From: Beijerinckiaceae bacterium
GTDB taxonomy: Bacteria > Pseudomonadota > Alphaproteobacteria > Rhizobiales > Beijerinckiaceae
Reading direction: 5' to 3'
Assembly (NCBI GenBank): GCA_024304885.1
Contig: JALJOM010000003.1
Location: forward strand, 530,110-594,109
Length of the DNA stretch: 64,000 nucleotides
This document shows positions 26,890 through 36,676 of the stretch, piece after piece. Made by a program: the position numbers and the translations under genes. Numbering within the stretch: the first letter of the stretch is position 1; the number at the start of each line of letters is the position of its first letter. Under the pieces are notes generated by a model, which was given only the letters and a program-made list of their open reading frames with translations, was not told the DNA's origin and ran no database searches.

Positions 26890-27557
26890 CCGCATTCGAC
26901 GCAGCCTCCGGCCAGGCCGATCCCTATCGCCTCGGGCACGTCCCGGTAGGGTCGAGACCGCACCACACGCTCGGCCATGCAGACCGTGGGTTGGCCTCGA
27001 AGCGGGTCACGACAGCCTACGGCTTCTGGATTTTCCTGCTCAGCGATATGGTCATGTTCTCCGCCTTCTTTGCCACCTATGCGGTGCTGGTCGGCAATAC
27101 GGCGGACGGACCGAGCGGACGCGACTTGTTCGACCTGAGCAGCGTCGCGTTGGAAACGGCGTTCCTTCTCACATCGAGCTTCGCGGTCGGGCTCGCGAGC
27201 ATCGGCGCCCGAGCCCGTAGTGGCACTTGGTTCTACGGGGCGATGGTCGCGACCTTCGTCCTCGGCGCCGCGTTTCTCGCTCTCGAGCTGCGCGAGTTCG
27301 CGAGCATGATCGCGCGCGATGCCGGCCCGACGCGAAGCGCGTTTCTCTCGGCCTTCTTCACATTGGTCGGCTGCCACGGTCTCCACATCACCGTCGGGCT
27401 CTTGTGGCTCCTGACGATGATGGCCCAGGTCTTCGCGAAGGGCTATCGCGCCGACATTCTCCGCCGCATGCTCTGCTTCAGCTTGTTCTGGCATGCGCTG
27501 GATATTGTCTGGGTCGCGATCTTCACCGAGGTCTATCTGATGGGGTTGGTGCTATGA
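26886..27557 (+). CDS. cyoC: Cytochrome bo3-type quinol oxidase subunit III
   Basis: This 223-residue protein has five transmembrane helices, beginning about residue 40 ([20 protein letters not shown]), as in CyoC of E. coli. [20 protein letters not shown] and [20 protein letters not shown] are family-typical. It stabilises subunit I and may guide O2 to it. The first 38 residues are a hydrophilic leader. The ATG overlaps cyoB by 4 bases and the TGA overlaps the cyoD ATG by 4 bases. Confidence 0.95.
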   Translation: MTAFDAASGQADPYRLGHVPVGSRPHHTLGHADRGLASKRVTTAYGFWIFLLSDMVMFSAFFATYAVLVGNTADGPSGRDLFDLSSVALETAFLLTSSFAVGLASIGARARSGTWFYGAMVATFVLGAAFLALELREFASMIARDAGPTRSAFLSAFFTLVGCHGLHITVGLLWLLTMMAQVFAKGYRADILRRMLCFSLFWHALDIVWVAIFTEVYLMGLVL

Positions 27558-28018
27558 GCTTTTCCGATCCGACGAGTGAGCGCCATCCCACAGACTTCGC
27601 GCCGGGGATCGAGGACGTCGCCGAAGGCGATCTCGCTCGGGGCATCAAGAGCTATCTCGTCGGGCTCGGCCTCGCGACGTTGCTCACCGTCACCTCGTTC
27701 TTCATTTCCGGCACCACGCTCGTCTGGGGCCCGAGCATTCCCGTCGCCTTGGCCGTTCTCGCGATCGCCCAAATGGGCGTTCATCTCGTGTTCTTTCTCC
27801 ACATCGGGACCGGCCCGGAAAATGTCAACAATGTCATGGCGCTCGCTTTCGGCGTGCTGATCGTCCTGTTGCTTCTCGTCGGCTCGCTGTGGATCATGAG
27901 CAACATGAACCGCAATATGGCGCCGGCGGCCGAGATGGAAGCCGAAGCTGCGCCGCCGCCCTACGTCGTCGGTACGCTCCGGCTCGACGGTCTCGGCGCG
28001 CGGCTTCCCGCGGAATAG
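27554..28018 (+). CDS. cyoD: Cytochrome bo3-type quinol oxidase subunit IV with a prfC-derived tail
   Basis: This 154-residue protein has three transmembrane helices (about 35-110: YLVGLGLATLLTVTSFFIS, SIPVALAVLAIAQMGVHLVF, ALAFGVLIVLLLLVGSLWIM), as in CyoD, which helps assemble the oxidase. Its end is unusual. Residues 138-154 (VVGTLRLDGLGARLPAE) match PrfC residues 432-448 (VVGALQLDVLGERLTAE) in the same frame, and its TAG stop stands where prfC has a TAT codon. The tail is therefore derived from a copied prfC 3' end. E. coli CyoD has 109 residues, so this one is long partly for that reason. Confidence 0.93.
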   Translation: MSFSDPTSERHPTDFAPGIEDVAEGDLARGIKSYLVGLGLATLLTVTSFFISGTTLVWGPSIPVALAVLAIAQMGVHLVFFLHIGTGPENVNNVMALAFGVLIVLLLLVGSLWIMSNMNRNMAPAAEMEAEAAPPPYVVGTLRLDGLGARLPAE

Positions 28019-28234
28019 GGCTCGAGGCCGGCCAATTCGAGCCATGCCGCCGGGCCCCGGCGAAGGATCCGGCCGAGCACGAGAAATTCATCCGCGCGTA
28101 TCCCTCGTCCATCGCGGTCGTTCTCGCCGGCGCGCCGGTCTCCACGGGCGCCTCCGCCTCCAACCTGCGCGACGCGCAGGACAGGTAGCTGGAGGCGGCC
28201 TTCTTCGACATGAAGGATTACCGGAAATCGGCCC
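27965..28234 (+). pseudogene. prfC: Decayed 3' fragment of a second prfC copy
   Basis: From the end of cyoD onward the DNA matches the prfC 3' end (23423-23710). The first 54 bases agree at 47 positions. Further on, after a frame change, the translation AKDPAEHEKFIRAYPSS matches PrfC AKDPAELDKFIRAHPSS, then GAPVSTGASASNLR matches GAPVFMGTSAWDLR, and the end MKDYRKS matches VKDYQKA. There is a stop in place of Tyr, a one-base shift, a loss of about four codons and a second stop after AQDR. It cannot make a protein, apart from the cyoD tail. Confidence 0.85.
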
Positions 28235-28349
28235 GCCGAGCCGCGAGCCATCGAGAACACGTGATCGGCGGCGCGCAGCCGGGCGGTGGAAGAAACCGGT
28301 CCGGGCGGTAGTTCTCGGTCGAAGCTCCACGTCGCGACGAGGTCGCCCC

Positions 28350-31100
28350 TTGATCAAGTCTCGCAGCCCGTCCCGCGGAACGGGACGCGCTCCGGAGCCG
28401 GCCGTCCGCAAGCCGGATTGGCATGGGCTCGACAGCGAGGACGTGCTGCAGCGTCTGCGGACGTCGCCGCGCGGATTGAGCCAGGACGAGGCGGCACGGC
28501 GGCTCGCACGTATCGGTCCGAACCGGCTGCCGGCGGGCAAGAAGAAGAGCGCCCTGACCCGGTTCCTTCTGCAATTCCACAACCTCTTGATCTACATCCT
28601 GCTGGCGGCAGCGGTCCTGTCGTATTTGTTCGAGCACGCGGTCGATGCCGTGGTCATTCTCGGGGTCGTCGTCCTCAATGCGATCGTCGGCTTCGTCCAG
28701 GAGGGCCGCGCCGAGGAGGCGCTCGAAGCCATTCGGGGGATGATCGACCCCAATGCCTCGGTCATGCGCGAGGGCCGACGCCTCACGATCCCGGCCGACG
28801 AGGTGGTTCCGGGCGACATCGTCCTCGTCGAGGCGGGTGACCGGGTTCCGGCCGATATAAGGCTCTTGCGCGCCCGAAGCCTCAAGATCGACGAGGCGGC
28901 CCTGACCGGCGAATCCGTGGCCGCCGACAAGGCGACGAGCCCGGTCGAGCGGGAGGCGGGGCTCGGCGATCGCACCTCGATGGCCTTTTCCGGCACTTTC
29001 GTCGTCGCCGGCCAGGGGACCGGGATCGTCGTCGAGACCGGGCCGCGGACCGAGCTCGGACGCGTCAGCACCCTGATCGGGACCGTCGAGACGCTCGAGA
29101 CGCCGCTGATCCGCCAGATGAACGGCTTCGCCCGGCAGCTGACCTTGGTCATCCTCGCGGTCTCGCTCGGGACACTGGTTTTCGCCCATTTTTTCCGCGG
29201 CTACGCGTTTGCCGATGCCTTCATGATCGTCATCGGCCTCGCCGTGTCGGCGATCCCCGAGGGACTGCCGGCCGTCATGACGATCACGCTCGCGATCGGG
29301 GTTCAGCGCATGGCGGCGCGCCACGCCATCGTTCGCAGGCTGCCCGCTGTCGAGACCTTGGGCTCGGTGTCGGTCATCTGCTCGGACAAGACCGGCACGC
29401 TGACTCGAAACGAGATGACGGCACGAAGCGTCGTCACCTCCGAAGGCGAGTGTCGGGTGACCGGCACGGGCTACGAGCCGATCGGCCGTTTTGAGGCCGA
29501 GGGCGTGGCGTTCGATCCGACCGCGGATCACGTCTTGATGCTCCTCGTCGGGATCGCGCTTCTTTGCAACGACGCCGAGGTCCGGGAGACCGAGGCCGGT
29601 TGGGTGGTCGACGGCGATCCCATGGAGGGGGCGCTGGTCACGCTCGCGATGAAGGCCGGGATCCCCCCCGAGCGCGTGCGCCTGCCCTTGCCACGAAGCG
29701 ACGAGATTCCGTTCGATTCCCAGCACAAGTTCATGGCGACTCTGCATACGAGCCTCGGCAAGGGTGCGATCCTCCTGAAAGGTGCGCCCGAGCGGCTGCT
29801 CGACATGTGCGACCTCGAGCGCCACCGCGACGGGAACGAGCCGATCGACCGTGAGGCTTGGCAGCGGGCCGCAGATGCGCTCGCCGCCCAAGGTCAGCGC
29901 GTCCTCGGCTTCGCCGGGAAGGCCGCCGAGGTCGGCAAGAGCGGAGTGGCCTTCGCCGACCTCGACAAGGATGTCGTGCTCGTCGGGTTCATCGGCTTTC
30001 TCGATCCGCCGCGCGAGGAGGCGATCGACGCCGTCGCCGACTGCGAGTCGGCGGGGATCCGCATCGTGATGATCACGGGCGACCATGCCGAGACCGCGCG
30101 CGAGATCGCGCGCCAGCTCGGGATTTCCGACGATCCCCAGGTGATGACCGGCCGCGATATCGACCGATCCGATGCGGAAACCTTGCGGCGCAAGGTGCTC
30201 GACACCGACGTGTTCGCCCGGACGACCCCGGAGCACAAGCTTCGCCTCGTTCAGGCGCTTCAGGAAAACGGGCTCACCGTCGCCATGACCGGGGACGGCG
30301 TCAACGATGCGCCGGCCTTGAAACGGGCCGACGTCGGCGTGGCCATGGGACGGCGCGGAACCGAGGCTGCCAAGGAGGCCGCCGAGATGGTGCTCGCGGA
30401 CGACAATTTCGCCTCGATCGCTGCCGCGGTCCAGGAAGGTCGAACCGTCTACGACAACATCACCAAGGTGATCGCCTGGACCTTGCCGACCAACGGCGGT
30501 GAGGGCCTGACGATTCTAGCGGCGCTGGCGCTCGGGCTCAGCCTGCCCGTGACCCCTGTGCAGATCCTCTGGATCAACATGGTCACCGCCGTGGCGCTCG
30601 GCCTCACCCTCGCCTTCGAGCCGATGGAGCCGGGCACCATGCGCAGGCCGCCCCGCGACCCGCATCAGGCGCTGCTCAGGGCCGAGCTCGTCTGGCAAGT
30701 CTGCTTCGTCTCGGTGATCTTCGTTTGCGGCGCCTTCGGCATCTTCTTCCTCGCGGAGCAACGGGGGCTGCCGATCGAGGAGGCGAGAACGCTCGTCGTC
30801 AACACCATCGTCGTGATGGAGATTTTCTACCTCTTCAGCGTTCGCTATGTTCCGGGCGCCGCGGTGACCTGGCAAGGGATCATCGGCACGCCCGCCATTC
30901 TGATCGGGGTCGCCATCACCCTCCTCGCTCAAGTGGCGTTCACCTACATGCCCGGCATGGAAATTTTCTTCCAGACGCGGCCTATCAGTCTCGTCGATGG
31001 TCTCGCTGTGCTCGGGGTCGGCATGGTCATGCTCGTCGCCGTCGAGATCGAGAAGCGGATAAGGCTCGCGATCGGCCGCGCCCGCAGCCGTGCCGTATAG
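28350..31100 (+). CDS. P2-type cation-transporting ATPase
   Basis: This protein of about 916 residues is a P-type pump of the P2A/PMA-like group. It has an N-terminal cation-ATPase domain ([20 protein letters not shown]), TGES-type actuator ([10 protein letters not shown]), the [19 protein letters not shown] membrane motif, the phosphorylated Asp346 in [14 protein letters not shown], the nucleotide-binding [10 protein letters not shown] region and the hinge [21 protein letters not shown]. About ten membrane segments are seen. The PEGL motif places it with Ca2+, Na+ or K+ pumps rather than heavy-metal pumps; the ion is unsure. The start is uncertain: a TTG at 28350 with GAGG upstream is chosen, since the open frame upstream runs through the prfC remnant. 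Confidence 0.88.
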   Translation: MIKSRSPSRGTGRAPEPAVRKPDWHGLDSEDVLQRLRTSPRGLSQDEAARRLARIGPNRLPAGKKKSALTRFLLQFHNLLIYILLAAAVLSYLFEHAVDAVVILGVVVLNAIVGFVQEGRAEEALEAIRGMIDPNASVMREGRRLTIPADEVVPGDIVLVEAGDRVPADIRLLRARSLKIDEAALTGESVAADKATSPVEREAGLGDRTSMAFSGTFVVAGQGTGIVVETGPRTELGRVSTLIGTVETLETPLIRQMNGFARQLTLVILAVSLGTLVFAHFFRGYAFADAFMIVIGLAVSAIPEGLPAVMTITLAIGVQRMAARHAIVRRLPAVETLGSVSVICSDKTGTLTRNEMTARSVVTSEGECRVTGTGYEPIGRFEAEGVAFDPTADHVLMLLVGIALLCNDAEVRETEAGWVVDGDPMEGALVTLAMKAGIPPERVRLPLPRSDEIPFDSQHKFMATLHTSLGKGAILLKGAPERLLDMCDLERHRDGNEPIDREAWQRAADALAAQGQRVLGFAGKAAEVGKSGVAFADLDKDVVLVGFIGFLDPPREEAIDAVADCESAGIRIVMITGDHAETAREIARQLGISDDPQVMTGRDIDRSDAETLRRKVLDTDVFARTTPEHKLRLVQALQENGLTVAMTGDGVNDAPALKRADVGVAMGRRGTEAAKEAAEMVLADDNFASIAAAVQEGRTVYDNITKVIAWTLPTNGGEGLTILAALALGLSLPVTPVQILWINMVTAVALGLTLAFEPMEPGTMRRPPRDPHQALLRAELVWQVCFVSVIFVCGAFGIFFLAEQRGLPIEEARTLVVNTIVVMEIFYLFSVRYVPGAAVTWQGIIGTPAILIGVAITLLAQVAFTYMPGMEIFFQTRPISLVDGLAVLGVGMVMLVAVEIEKRIRLAIGRARSRAV

Positions 31101-31152
31101 AGCACCAATGAGCGAGGGGAAGACAGCCCCGCAGGAGAGTGACGAAGGGCGC

Positions 31153-32682
31153 TCAGCTCGCCTCGGCGAGAAGGGAGAGCTGGGCTTTCGTCTCGCAGCT
31201 CACGTCGGTGAGGCGGGTCGGGTAGTCGCCGGTGAAGCAATGGTCGGTGAACTGCGGATTGGCGGAGTCGCGTGCCTTTTCCCCCATCGCTCGGTAGATT
31301 CCCTCGACCGACAGGAAGGCGAGCGAATCGCACCCGATATAGGCGCGCATCTCGTCGAGGGAATGGGTCGCGGCGAGGAGCTTGTCGCGCTCCGGCGTGT
31401 CTATCCCGTAGTAGTCCGGGTAAGTGATCGGCGGCGAGGAGATGCGGAAATGGACCTCGCGCGCGCCGGCGTCGCGCATCATCTGCACGATCTTCACCGA
31501 GGTCGTGCCGTGGACGATCGAATCGTCGACGAGAACGATGCGCTTGCCGGCGACGACCGCACGATTGACGCTGTGCTTCAGCCGGACCCCGAACTCGCGC
31601 AACGACTGGGTCGGCTGGATGAAGGTGCGCCCGACATAATGGTTGCGGATGATGCCGAGCTCGAAGGGGATGCCGGCGACCTGCGCATAGCCGAGCGCGG
31701 CGGGCACGGCGGAATCCGGTACCGGCACGACGACGTCGGCCGCAGTCGGCTGCTCTCTCGCGAGCTCCGCGCCCATGGCCTTGCGGACGTCGTAGACCGA
31801 GCGGCCGTGCACGATCGAATCGGGGCGCGCGAAATAGATGTATTCGAAGATGCAGGGACGCATGGCGCGCGGCGGAAACGGATGCAGGCTCTCGAGCCCG
31901 TCCTCGGAGATGACGACGATCTCGCCGTTCTCGATGTCGCGGACGAAGCGCGCGCCGATGATGTCGAGGGCGCAGGTCTCGGACGCCAGGATGTAGCGGC
32001 CGTCGAGCTCGCCCAGCACGAGCGGCCGGATTCCGAGCGGATCGCGCGCGCCGATCAGCTTCTTGTTGGACAGGCACACCAGCGCATAGGCCCCTTCGAT
32101 CGCACGCAGCGCCTCGATAAAGCGCTCGACGAGGCGCGGCTTGCGGCTGCGCGCGACGAGATGGAGGATGACCTCGGTGTCGGACGTCGATTGGTAGATG
32201 GCGCCGTCGCGCACGAGCTCGCGGCGCAGCAGGCGGGCGTTGGTGAGGTTGCCGTTGTGGGCGACCGCAAATCCGCCGGACGCGAGCTCCGAGAACAGAG
32301 GCTGCACGTTGCGCAGGATCGTCTCGCCGGTCGTCGAGTAGCGGACATGGCCGATCGCGGATTCGCCGGGCAGCCGCTCGATGGTCGAGGCCTTGGAGAA
32401 ATGATCCGCGACGAGGCCGAGCCGGCGCTCGGAATTGTAGCGCTGGCCGTCGAAGGCGACAATTCCGGCCGCTTCCTGCCCGCGGTGCTGCAAGGCGTGC
32501 AGGCCTAGCGCGGTGATCGCGGCCGCCTCGGGATGGCCGAAGATCCCGAAGATGCCGCATTCCTCCCTGAGCCGGTCGGCGTCGAGATCTATCTCGGTCC
32601 CGGCCGAGCCGGATCCGGCTTCAACGGAACCCGTACCAACAAGATGGCCGGGTGTGCCTCCCGCCGCGGCAGACGAAACCAT
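31153..32682 (-). CDS. purF: Amidophosphoribosyltransferase
   Basis: This 509-residue enzyme catalyses the first step of purine synthesis (PRPP + glutamine to phosphoribosylamine). A 41-residue leader precedes the catalytic Cys42 of the N-terminal nucleophile glutaminase domain (EECGIFGIFGHPEA). The leader must be removed, which is the form in which PurF propeptides occur. HALQHRGQEAAGI, GHVRYSTTGE and AHNGNLTNA are glutaminase motifs; VLVDDSIVHGTTS is the PRPP-binding loop. GGGGG lies before the ATG at 32682. No CxxC iron-sulfur ligand set was looked for in detail. It lies downstream of cvpA on the same strand. Confidence 0.95.
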   Translation of the reverse strand: MVSSAAAGGTPGHLVGTGSVEAGSGSAGTEIDLDADRLREECGIFGIFGHPEAAAITALGLHALQHRGQEAAGIVAFDGQRYNSERRLGLVADHFSKASTIERLPGESAIGHVRYSTTGETILRNVQPLFSELASGGFAVAHNGNLTNARLLRRELVRDGAIYQSTSDTEVILHLVARSRKPRLVERFIEALRAIEGAYALVCLSNKKLIGARDPLGIRPLVLGELDGRYILASETCALDIIGARFVRDIENGEIVVISEDGLESLHPFPPRAMRPCIFEYIYFARPDSIVHGRSVYDVRKAMGAELAREQPTAADVVVPVPDSAVPAALGYAQVAGIPFELGIIRNHYVGRTFIQPTQSLREFGVRLKHSVNRAVVAGKRIVLVDDSIVHGTTSVKIVQMMRDAGAREVHFRISSPPITYPDYYGIDTPERDKLLAATHSLDEMRAYIGCDSLAFLSVEGIYRAMGEKARDSANPQFTDHCFTGDYPTRLTDVSCETKAQLSLLAEAS

Positions 32683-33028
32683 AGTGCCCCCGAAGCTGCA
32701 CGACGCCAGCGGTTCCGGCCAGCACGGAATCCCGCTCTCCATTTGCGGACTATCGCAATTTCGCGACGCGAGGCCGCGCAGCGGTCCACGTCGCCGGCCA
32801 TTGCTCTGATCCGCCCGGCCGAGGCGAGACTGTCGTCGCGGCACGACCCCGAAGCCGGCCGCATCGGGCTTCGCCTGGGCAAGATGTCGGCCTCGGGCCA
32901 AAGCAATTGCTACGCCGACGTAATCCCGGCAAGCCTTACATAGGCGATTGTACGCGAGATGTCAGCAAGGCATTCCGCACCGTGCACAGTCGAGCGGAGG
33001 AATTTCTCGCCCGGCGGCGGATCCTAAG
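32683..33028. other. cvpA-purF spacer
   Basis: These 346 bases lie between cvpA and purF, both on the minus strand. No gene, hairpin terminator or known purine riboswitch was seen. A promoter for purF is expected here. Confidence 0.5.
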
Positions 33029-33637
33029 TCAGGACCTCTTTCCGTCCCCCGCACCTTCGGGTTTCGCAGGCGGCAGCTTCGGGTCGGTGTCGGACTCCGC
33101 CGGCGCCTCCTCGCCGAGGCCGGCGCCGAGCGGCTTCTTGAGCTTGCCGAGGAGCTTTTCCGGGTCGTCGGGGAGCATGGCCAGCAAGTGCTCCTCGGAC
33201 GCGAGAAGGAACGGCCGCATGCGCGCGGACTTGACCCATTCCGGCTGGGTCTGCGCCGGCACGAGCCAATCGAAGAAGGCGAAAGCGATGATGCAGAGGA
33301 GCACGCCTCGGGCCGCGCCGAACAGGAACCCGAGCGATCGGTCGAGGGCCCCGACCTTGGACTCGAGGATCGCATCCGAGATGCGCAAGGTGATCACCGA
33401 GACGAGGATCAAGGCCACGACGAAGATCGCGGCGATGGAGGCGGCGATGGCCAAGGCTTCCTTGGACAGGTAGGGCCTCACGTAGGGAAGCAGGAAGGGG
33501 TAGAGATAATAGCCGGCGACGGCGGCGGCGGCCCAGGACGCGATGGCGAGAACCTCGCGGGTGAAGCCGCGCAGCATCGCCAGGAAGGCCGAGATCAGGA
33601 CGACGACGATCAATCCGAGATCGAGATAGGATGGCAT
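33029..33637 (-). CDS. cvpA: CvpA family membrane protein
   Basis: This 202-residue protein has four membrane helices (about 5-25, 30-50, 65-88 and 102-122), with the family motif GFTREVLAIASWAAAAVAGY near the second helix and RSLGFLFGAARGVLLCI near the fourth. A hydrophilic Pro/Glu-rich tail follows. CvpA proteins sit next to purF in many proteobacteria; the E. coli protein is needed for colicin V production, and the general role is thought to be in envelope stress or peptidoglycan. The gene order cvpA-purF is kept here. Confidence 0.9.
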   Translation of the reverse strand: MPSYLDLGLIVVVLISAFLAMLRGFTREVLAIASWAAAAVAGYYLYPFLLPYVRPYLSKEALAIAASIAAIFVVALILVSVITLRISDAILESKVGALDRSLGFLFGAARGVLLCIIAFAFFDWLVPAQTQPEWVKSARMRPFLLASEEHLLAMLPDDPEKLLGKLKKPLGAGLGEEAPAESDTDPKLPPAKPEGAGDGKRS

Positions 33638-33825
33638 GGTTTACGCGCCCTCGCGCTGCGTGTGAGGATCCGCCACGAGCCTGCGGAAGGCGTCGATCCG
33701 CCCCCCGGCCGTCGGGTCCGCCGAGCGTGCGCGGGCGTGCCCGGACGGCCAAGCCGGGTTAGAGCAGGTCCGGAAAATCCCTGTCAACTTTCCCGCGCGG
33801 GAGCGCGCGCGCCGCGGGCAGGAGG

Positions 33826-36060
33826 TCACGCGACGCCGGGAGGGTCCGTCCGCGGCTTCGGGAAAAGACCGCCGAGCCACTTCAGGCCGAGCTTCGTCAG
33901 CGTTATTCCCACGATCGTCAGAGCACGATCGAGGCGGGTCGGCGCCCTGCTCGCGAGCGTGTAGAGGCTGTGGCCGTTCCGGTCCGTCCAGGGCGCTTTC
34001 CAAGCCTTGTAAGGCTTGCCGTCCGAGTGCGCATCGAGAAGGCGCGCCAGCACCGCCTCGACAGCGGGCTCCGGCACATGGGTGGCGCGGGCGATGCCCG
34101 CACTCGTGCGCTGGTCGTAGGTCGGATCGATCAGCGCCGCCGTGATCGCTCGCGACGCTTCCTCCGGGACCGTCGTGTCGGACAGGTCCCAGCCCTCGAT
34201 CTGGTCGCGGAGAACGAGATCGGCGAGGATCGTGAGCCTGACAAAGGCGAGAACCCGCTTGCGGATGAGCCCGATTCCCGGAGGAAGCGGGAAGAGCCGC
34301 AGCGGGCGCGCCGCGAAGCCGAGGAGAACACGCAGCACGCCGGTGACGTTCTCGGCGAGCAGCGCCGGTGCGAGGGCGTCGAACCTCTGCGCGATCCTCG
34401 TCTGGAGAACCTCGAAACGCGCTTGCGAGAGTCGCGGCCATTCGGGGAGAAGCACCTCGTCCCTCGCGCTGCCGACGAGCGGGACGATCACGTGCGCCTC
34501 CTTGCCGCCGGGCGTCTTCTCGCTCGTCTTGAAGCGATCATCGCGCTTCGCGGGCTCCGGCCAATGCGCAACGATGTCGTTGTCGTAGGGGAGGGCGAAG
34601 GCCTCTCGGAGAAACTTCTGGCAATTGCGGCGGCCGAGCTGGAAATCGTGATCGCGATAGGCGCGTGCGACGAAGCCTCCGAAGCCGCCGAGGAGACCGC
34701 TCGCAATGCCGTAGATCTGCTCCTTGCCGTCGGGGGTGACCCGGCTCGGCCCGATCAAGTAGCGGCTGGCATGGGCCGGATCGGCCGCGAGGACGAGCTC
34801 GCTCGGCTTGAAGCGGGCCTGATCGATCAAGGACGGCAGAAGGGCGCGGTAGATGCTCACGAGATCGGCGGCAGGCTTGGCCTCCGGGGCGATCGGCCGC
34901 CGTTCCGGGAACGGCGAAATCATGATCACGGCGCGGTCCGCCTTCTCGAGCGTCGGCTCGATCCGCACGCCGAGCTCGGTCTTCAACGAGAAGCGGGCAT
35001 ATTCGAAAGGGTCGTTGTCGATGATGCCGCCATCGGCCGTCCTGAAGCCGAAGACCGGCTCGGCTCGGGTTGCAGCCTCCCAATCGGGAACGATCGAGGT
35101 CTCGTCGGCCGATCGGCCGGCGAGGTTCTCGATCGGAAAGCGGCGAAAGCAGGCGCCGCCGTCCGGACGGCCGTCGTATTCCTCGATCTCCGTGGCGATC
35201 TCGCGCGGCGCGAGCCCGAGCGGGAAGGCCGCGGAGGCGAGGGCGCAGATCGAGAAATTCTTCCATTGCGGCTTGTGCTCGTGCCCGTTCACGAGCCAGG
35301 CCGTGTCGATGTCGCGCTTGCGGTCGGTGCCGGCGAACAGGCTCGGGCTGTCCCAGGACCCGACCCCGGTCACCGCGTAATGGACTCGGTCGCCGTGCGT
35401 GATCATGTGATAGTCGCCGCCCTCGAATGGAACCTTGTAGGGGATGCCGCGCAAGTTCGAGAGGGTGAGGTAGATATGAAGCGGGTTCGCGAGGTAGGGG
35501 CGCGGCGGCGCCGCGGCCTCGACGTCGATCGCCGCTTTCGCGATGGCATCGAGAAGACGCGAGTTGAGGACCGAGACGACCTTCGGTGTTCCGTTCGAAG
35601 GCGCGGGCTCGGTGCTCGTCGTGACGCTGCTGCGCGAGAAATCGTCGTCCGGCGCCGGGAAAGACTCGAGGTCGGTCGTCTGCAGGAAATCGAGCGGCTG
35701 GCCCTCCTCGGCGACGAGACCGGGCTTCGCGACCCAGCTCTCGTAGAGCTTCGGGAGCCAGCACTTGATCGACTGGGTCTTGCCGTCTCGCGTGTCGAAC
35801 GGGACGGGCGCCTGCTTCGCGTCGGCGAGGGCGACGGTTCCGATCGCGGCCGTGATCGCGCCGGCCGAGGCGCCCGACATGACCTTGATCCCGACGCGAT
35901 GGTTCGGGATGCCGGCGGCGTCGGGACCGTTGCGGGCCTTCTCCCATTCGTCGAGGGCTTGCACGAGAAAATCGACGACTCCCGCGGTATAGGCCCCGGC
36001 GGAAACCGCCCCGGACATGGTCAGCCCGATCTGGAATTCCTTGCCCGACAGAACTTGCAT
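33826..36060 (-). CDS. Large patatin-like phospholipase-family protein
   Basis: This 744-residue protein has the patatin fold. The oxyanion-hole glycines are in TMSGAVSAGAYTAGVVDF near residue 15, the nucleophile Ser65 is in MSGASAGAIT (GxSxG), and the catalytic Asp343 is in TADGGIIDND. Patatins are lipid acyl hydrolases. The protein is much longer than a plain patatin; the extra C-terminal 350 residues (with RLFPLPPGIGLIRKRVLAFV as a possible membrane-associated helix) are not recognised. It has no signal peptide, so it is probably cytoplasmic. The start at 36060 is chosen, with GGGGG before it, over a longer frame from 36183. Substrate unknown. Confidence 0.85.
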   Translation of the reverse strand: MQVLSGKEFQIGLTMSGAVSAGAYTAGVVDFLVQALDEWEKARNGPDAAGIPNHRVGIKVMSGASAGAITAAIGTVALADAKQAPVPFDTRDGKTQSIKCWLPKLYESWVAKPGLVAEEGQPLDFLQTTDLESFPAPDDDFSRSSVTTSTEPAPSNGTPKVVSVLNSRLLDAIAKAAIDVEAAAPPRPYLANPLHIYLTLSNLRGIPYKVPFEGGDYHMITHGDRVHYAVTGVGSWDSPSLFAGTDRKRDIDTAWLVNGHEHKPQWKNFSICALASAAFPLGLAPREIATEIEEYDGRPDGGACFRRFPIENLAGRSADETSIVPDWEAATRAEPVFGFRTADGGIIDNDPFEYARFSLKTELGVRIEPTLEKADRAVIMISPFPERRPIAPEAKPAADLVSIYRALLPSLIDQARFKPSELVLAADPAHASRYLIGPSRVTPDGKEQIYGIASGLLGGFGGFVARAYRDHDFQLGRRNCQKFLREAFALPYDNDIVAHWPEPAKRDDRFKTSEKTPGGKEAHVIVPLVGSARDEVLLPEWPRLSQARFEVLQTRIAQRFDALAPALLAENVTGVLRVLLGFAARPLRLFPLPPGIGLIRKRVLAFVRLTILADLVLRDQIEGWDLSDTTVPEEASRAITAALIDPTYDQRTSAGIARATHVPEPAVEAVLARLLDAHSDGKPYKAWKAPWTDRNGHSLYTLASRAPTRLDRALTIVGITLTKLGLKWLGGLFPKPRTDPPGVA

Positions 36061-36244
36061 CGCACCGCCCCCCGTCTCCGCGCTTCGCTCCGACTGACGC
36101 TTTTTGTCATCTCGTCTCTCGTCTTCTACAAGCTCGTGGCCGCCTCGGCACGGACGAAATCGAGCAGATGGCGCCCTGTCCATCGGGCACGAGGGCCGGC
36201 CGTCGTGCTATGCTCTACCGGATGAAGCGATGGAGGAGCCGCAC

Positions 36245-36676
36245 ATGAAAATGCGTTCTGTGCTTGTTACAGCGGTCGCGAGCATCGGCTTTTCGGCTTC
36301 CGCCTCGGCCGCTGGCGACAAGGTGCCGAAGCTCGATGTCGCGGAATCCTGCCGCGAGGCCCAGGCGATCGCCGGAGAGGACAAGAATCTCACCTACAAA
36401 GGCTGCATGCACGACGAGCGGAATGCCGAGGCGCAGCTCGTCCAGCGGTGGACGAAGTTCAAGGCCGTCGATCGGCAGAATTGCCTGGCGCAGGGCATCG
36501 CGCCTCTGCCGAGCTATGTGGAGATCCTGACCTGCCTCGAGATGTATGACGAGGCGAGCGTGCTCTATCGCGCCGGCAACGCCGGAGGGGTCGCGCCGAT
36601 CGAGGCGCCGATGCCTCCGGCTCCCGCGATCGAAAGTTTGCCGCGCCCGGGCACTCCGGGCGCCGCTCCGCGGTGA
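36245..36676 (+). CDS. Small secreted cysteine-containing protein
   Basis: This 143-residue protein has a clear signal peptide (MKMRSVLVTAVASIGFSASA, cleaved after ASA near residue 22). The mature part has CREAQAI and GCMHDERNAEAQLVQRWTKF; it carries four cysteines in all (SCREAQ, GCMHDE, NCLAQG, TCLEMY), so two disulfides are possible. The tail is Pro/Ala-rich (PIEAPMPPAPAIES). GGAGGAG lies before the ATG at 36245. It resembles hypothetical periplasmic proteins of Hyphomicrobiales; no function is known. Confidence 0.7.
   Translation: MKMRSVLVTAVASIGFSASASAAGDKVPKLDVAESCREAQAIAGEDKNLTYKGCMHDERNAEAQLVQRWTKFKAVDRQNCLAQGIAPLPSYVEILTCLEMYDEASVLYRAGNAGGVAPIEAPMPPAPAIESLPRPGTPGAAPR

Noticed and set aside
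28044-28349. N-terminal extension of the P-type ATPase
   Set aside because: The extra part runs through the prfC remnant in another frame and has no similarity to P-type pumps.
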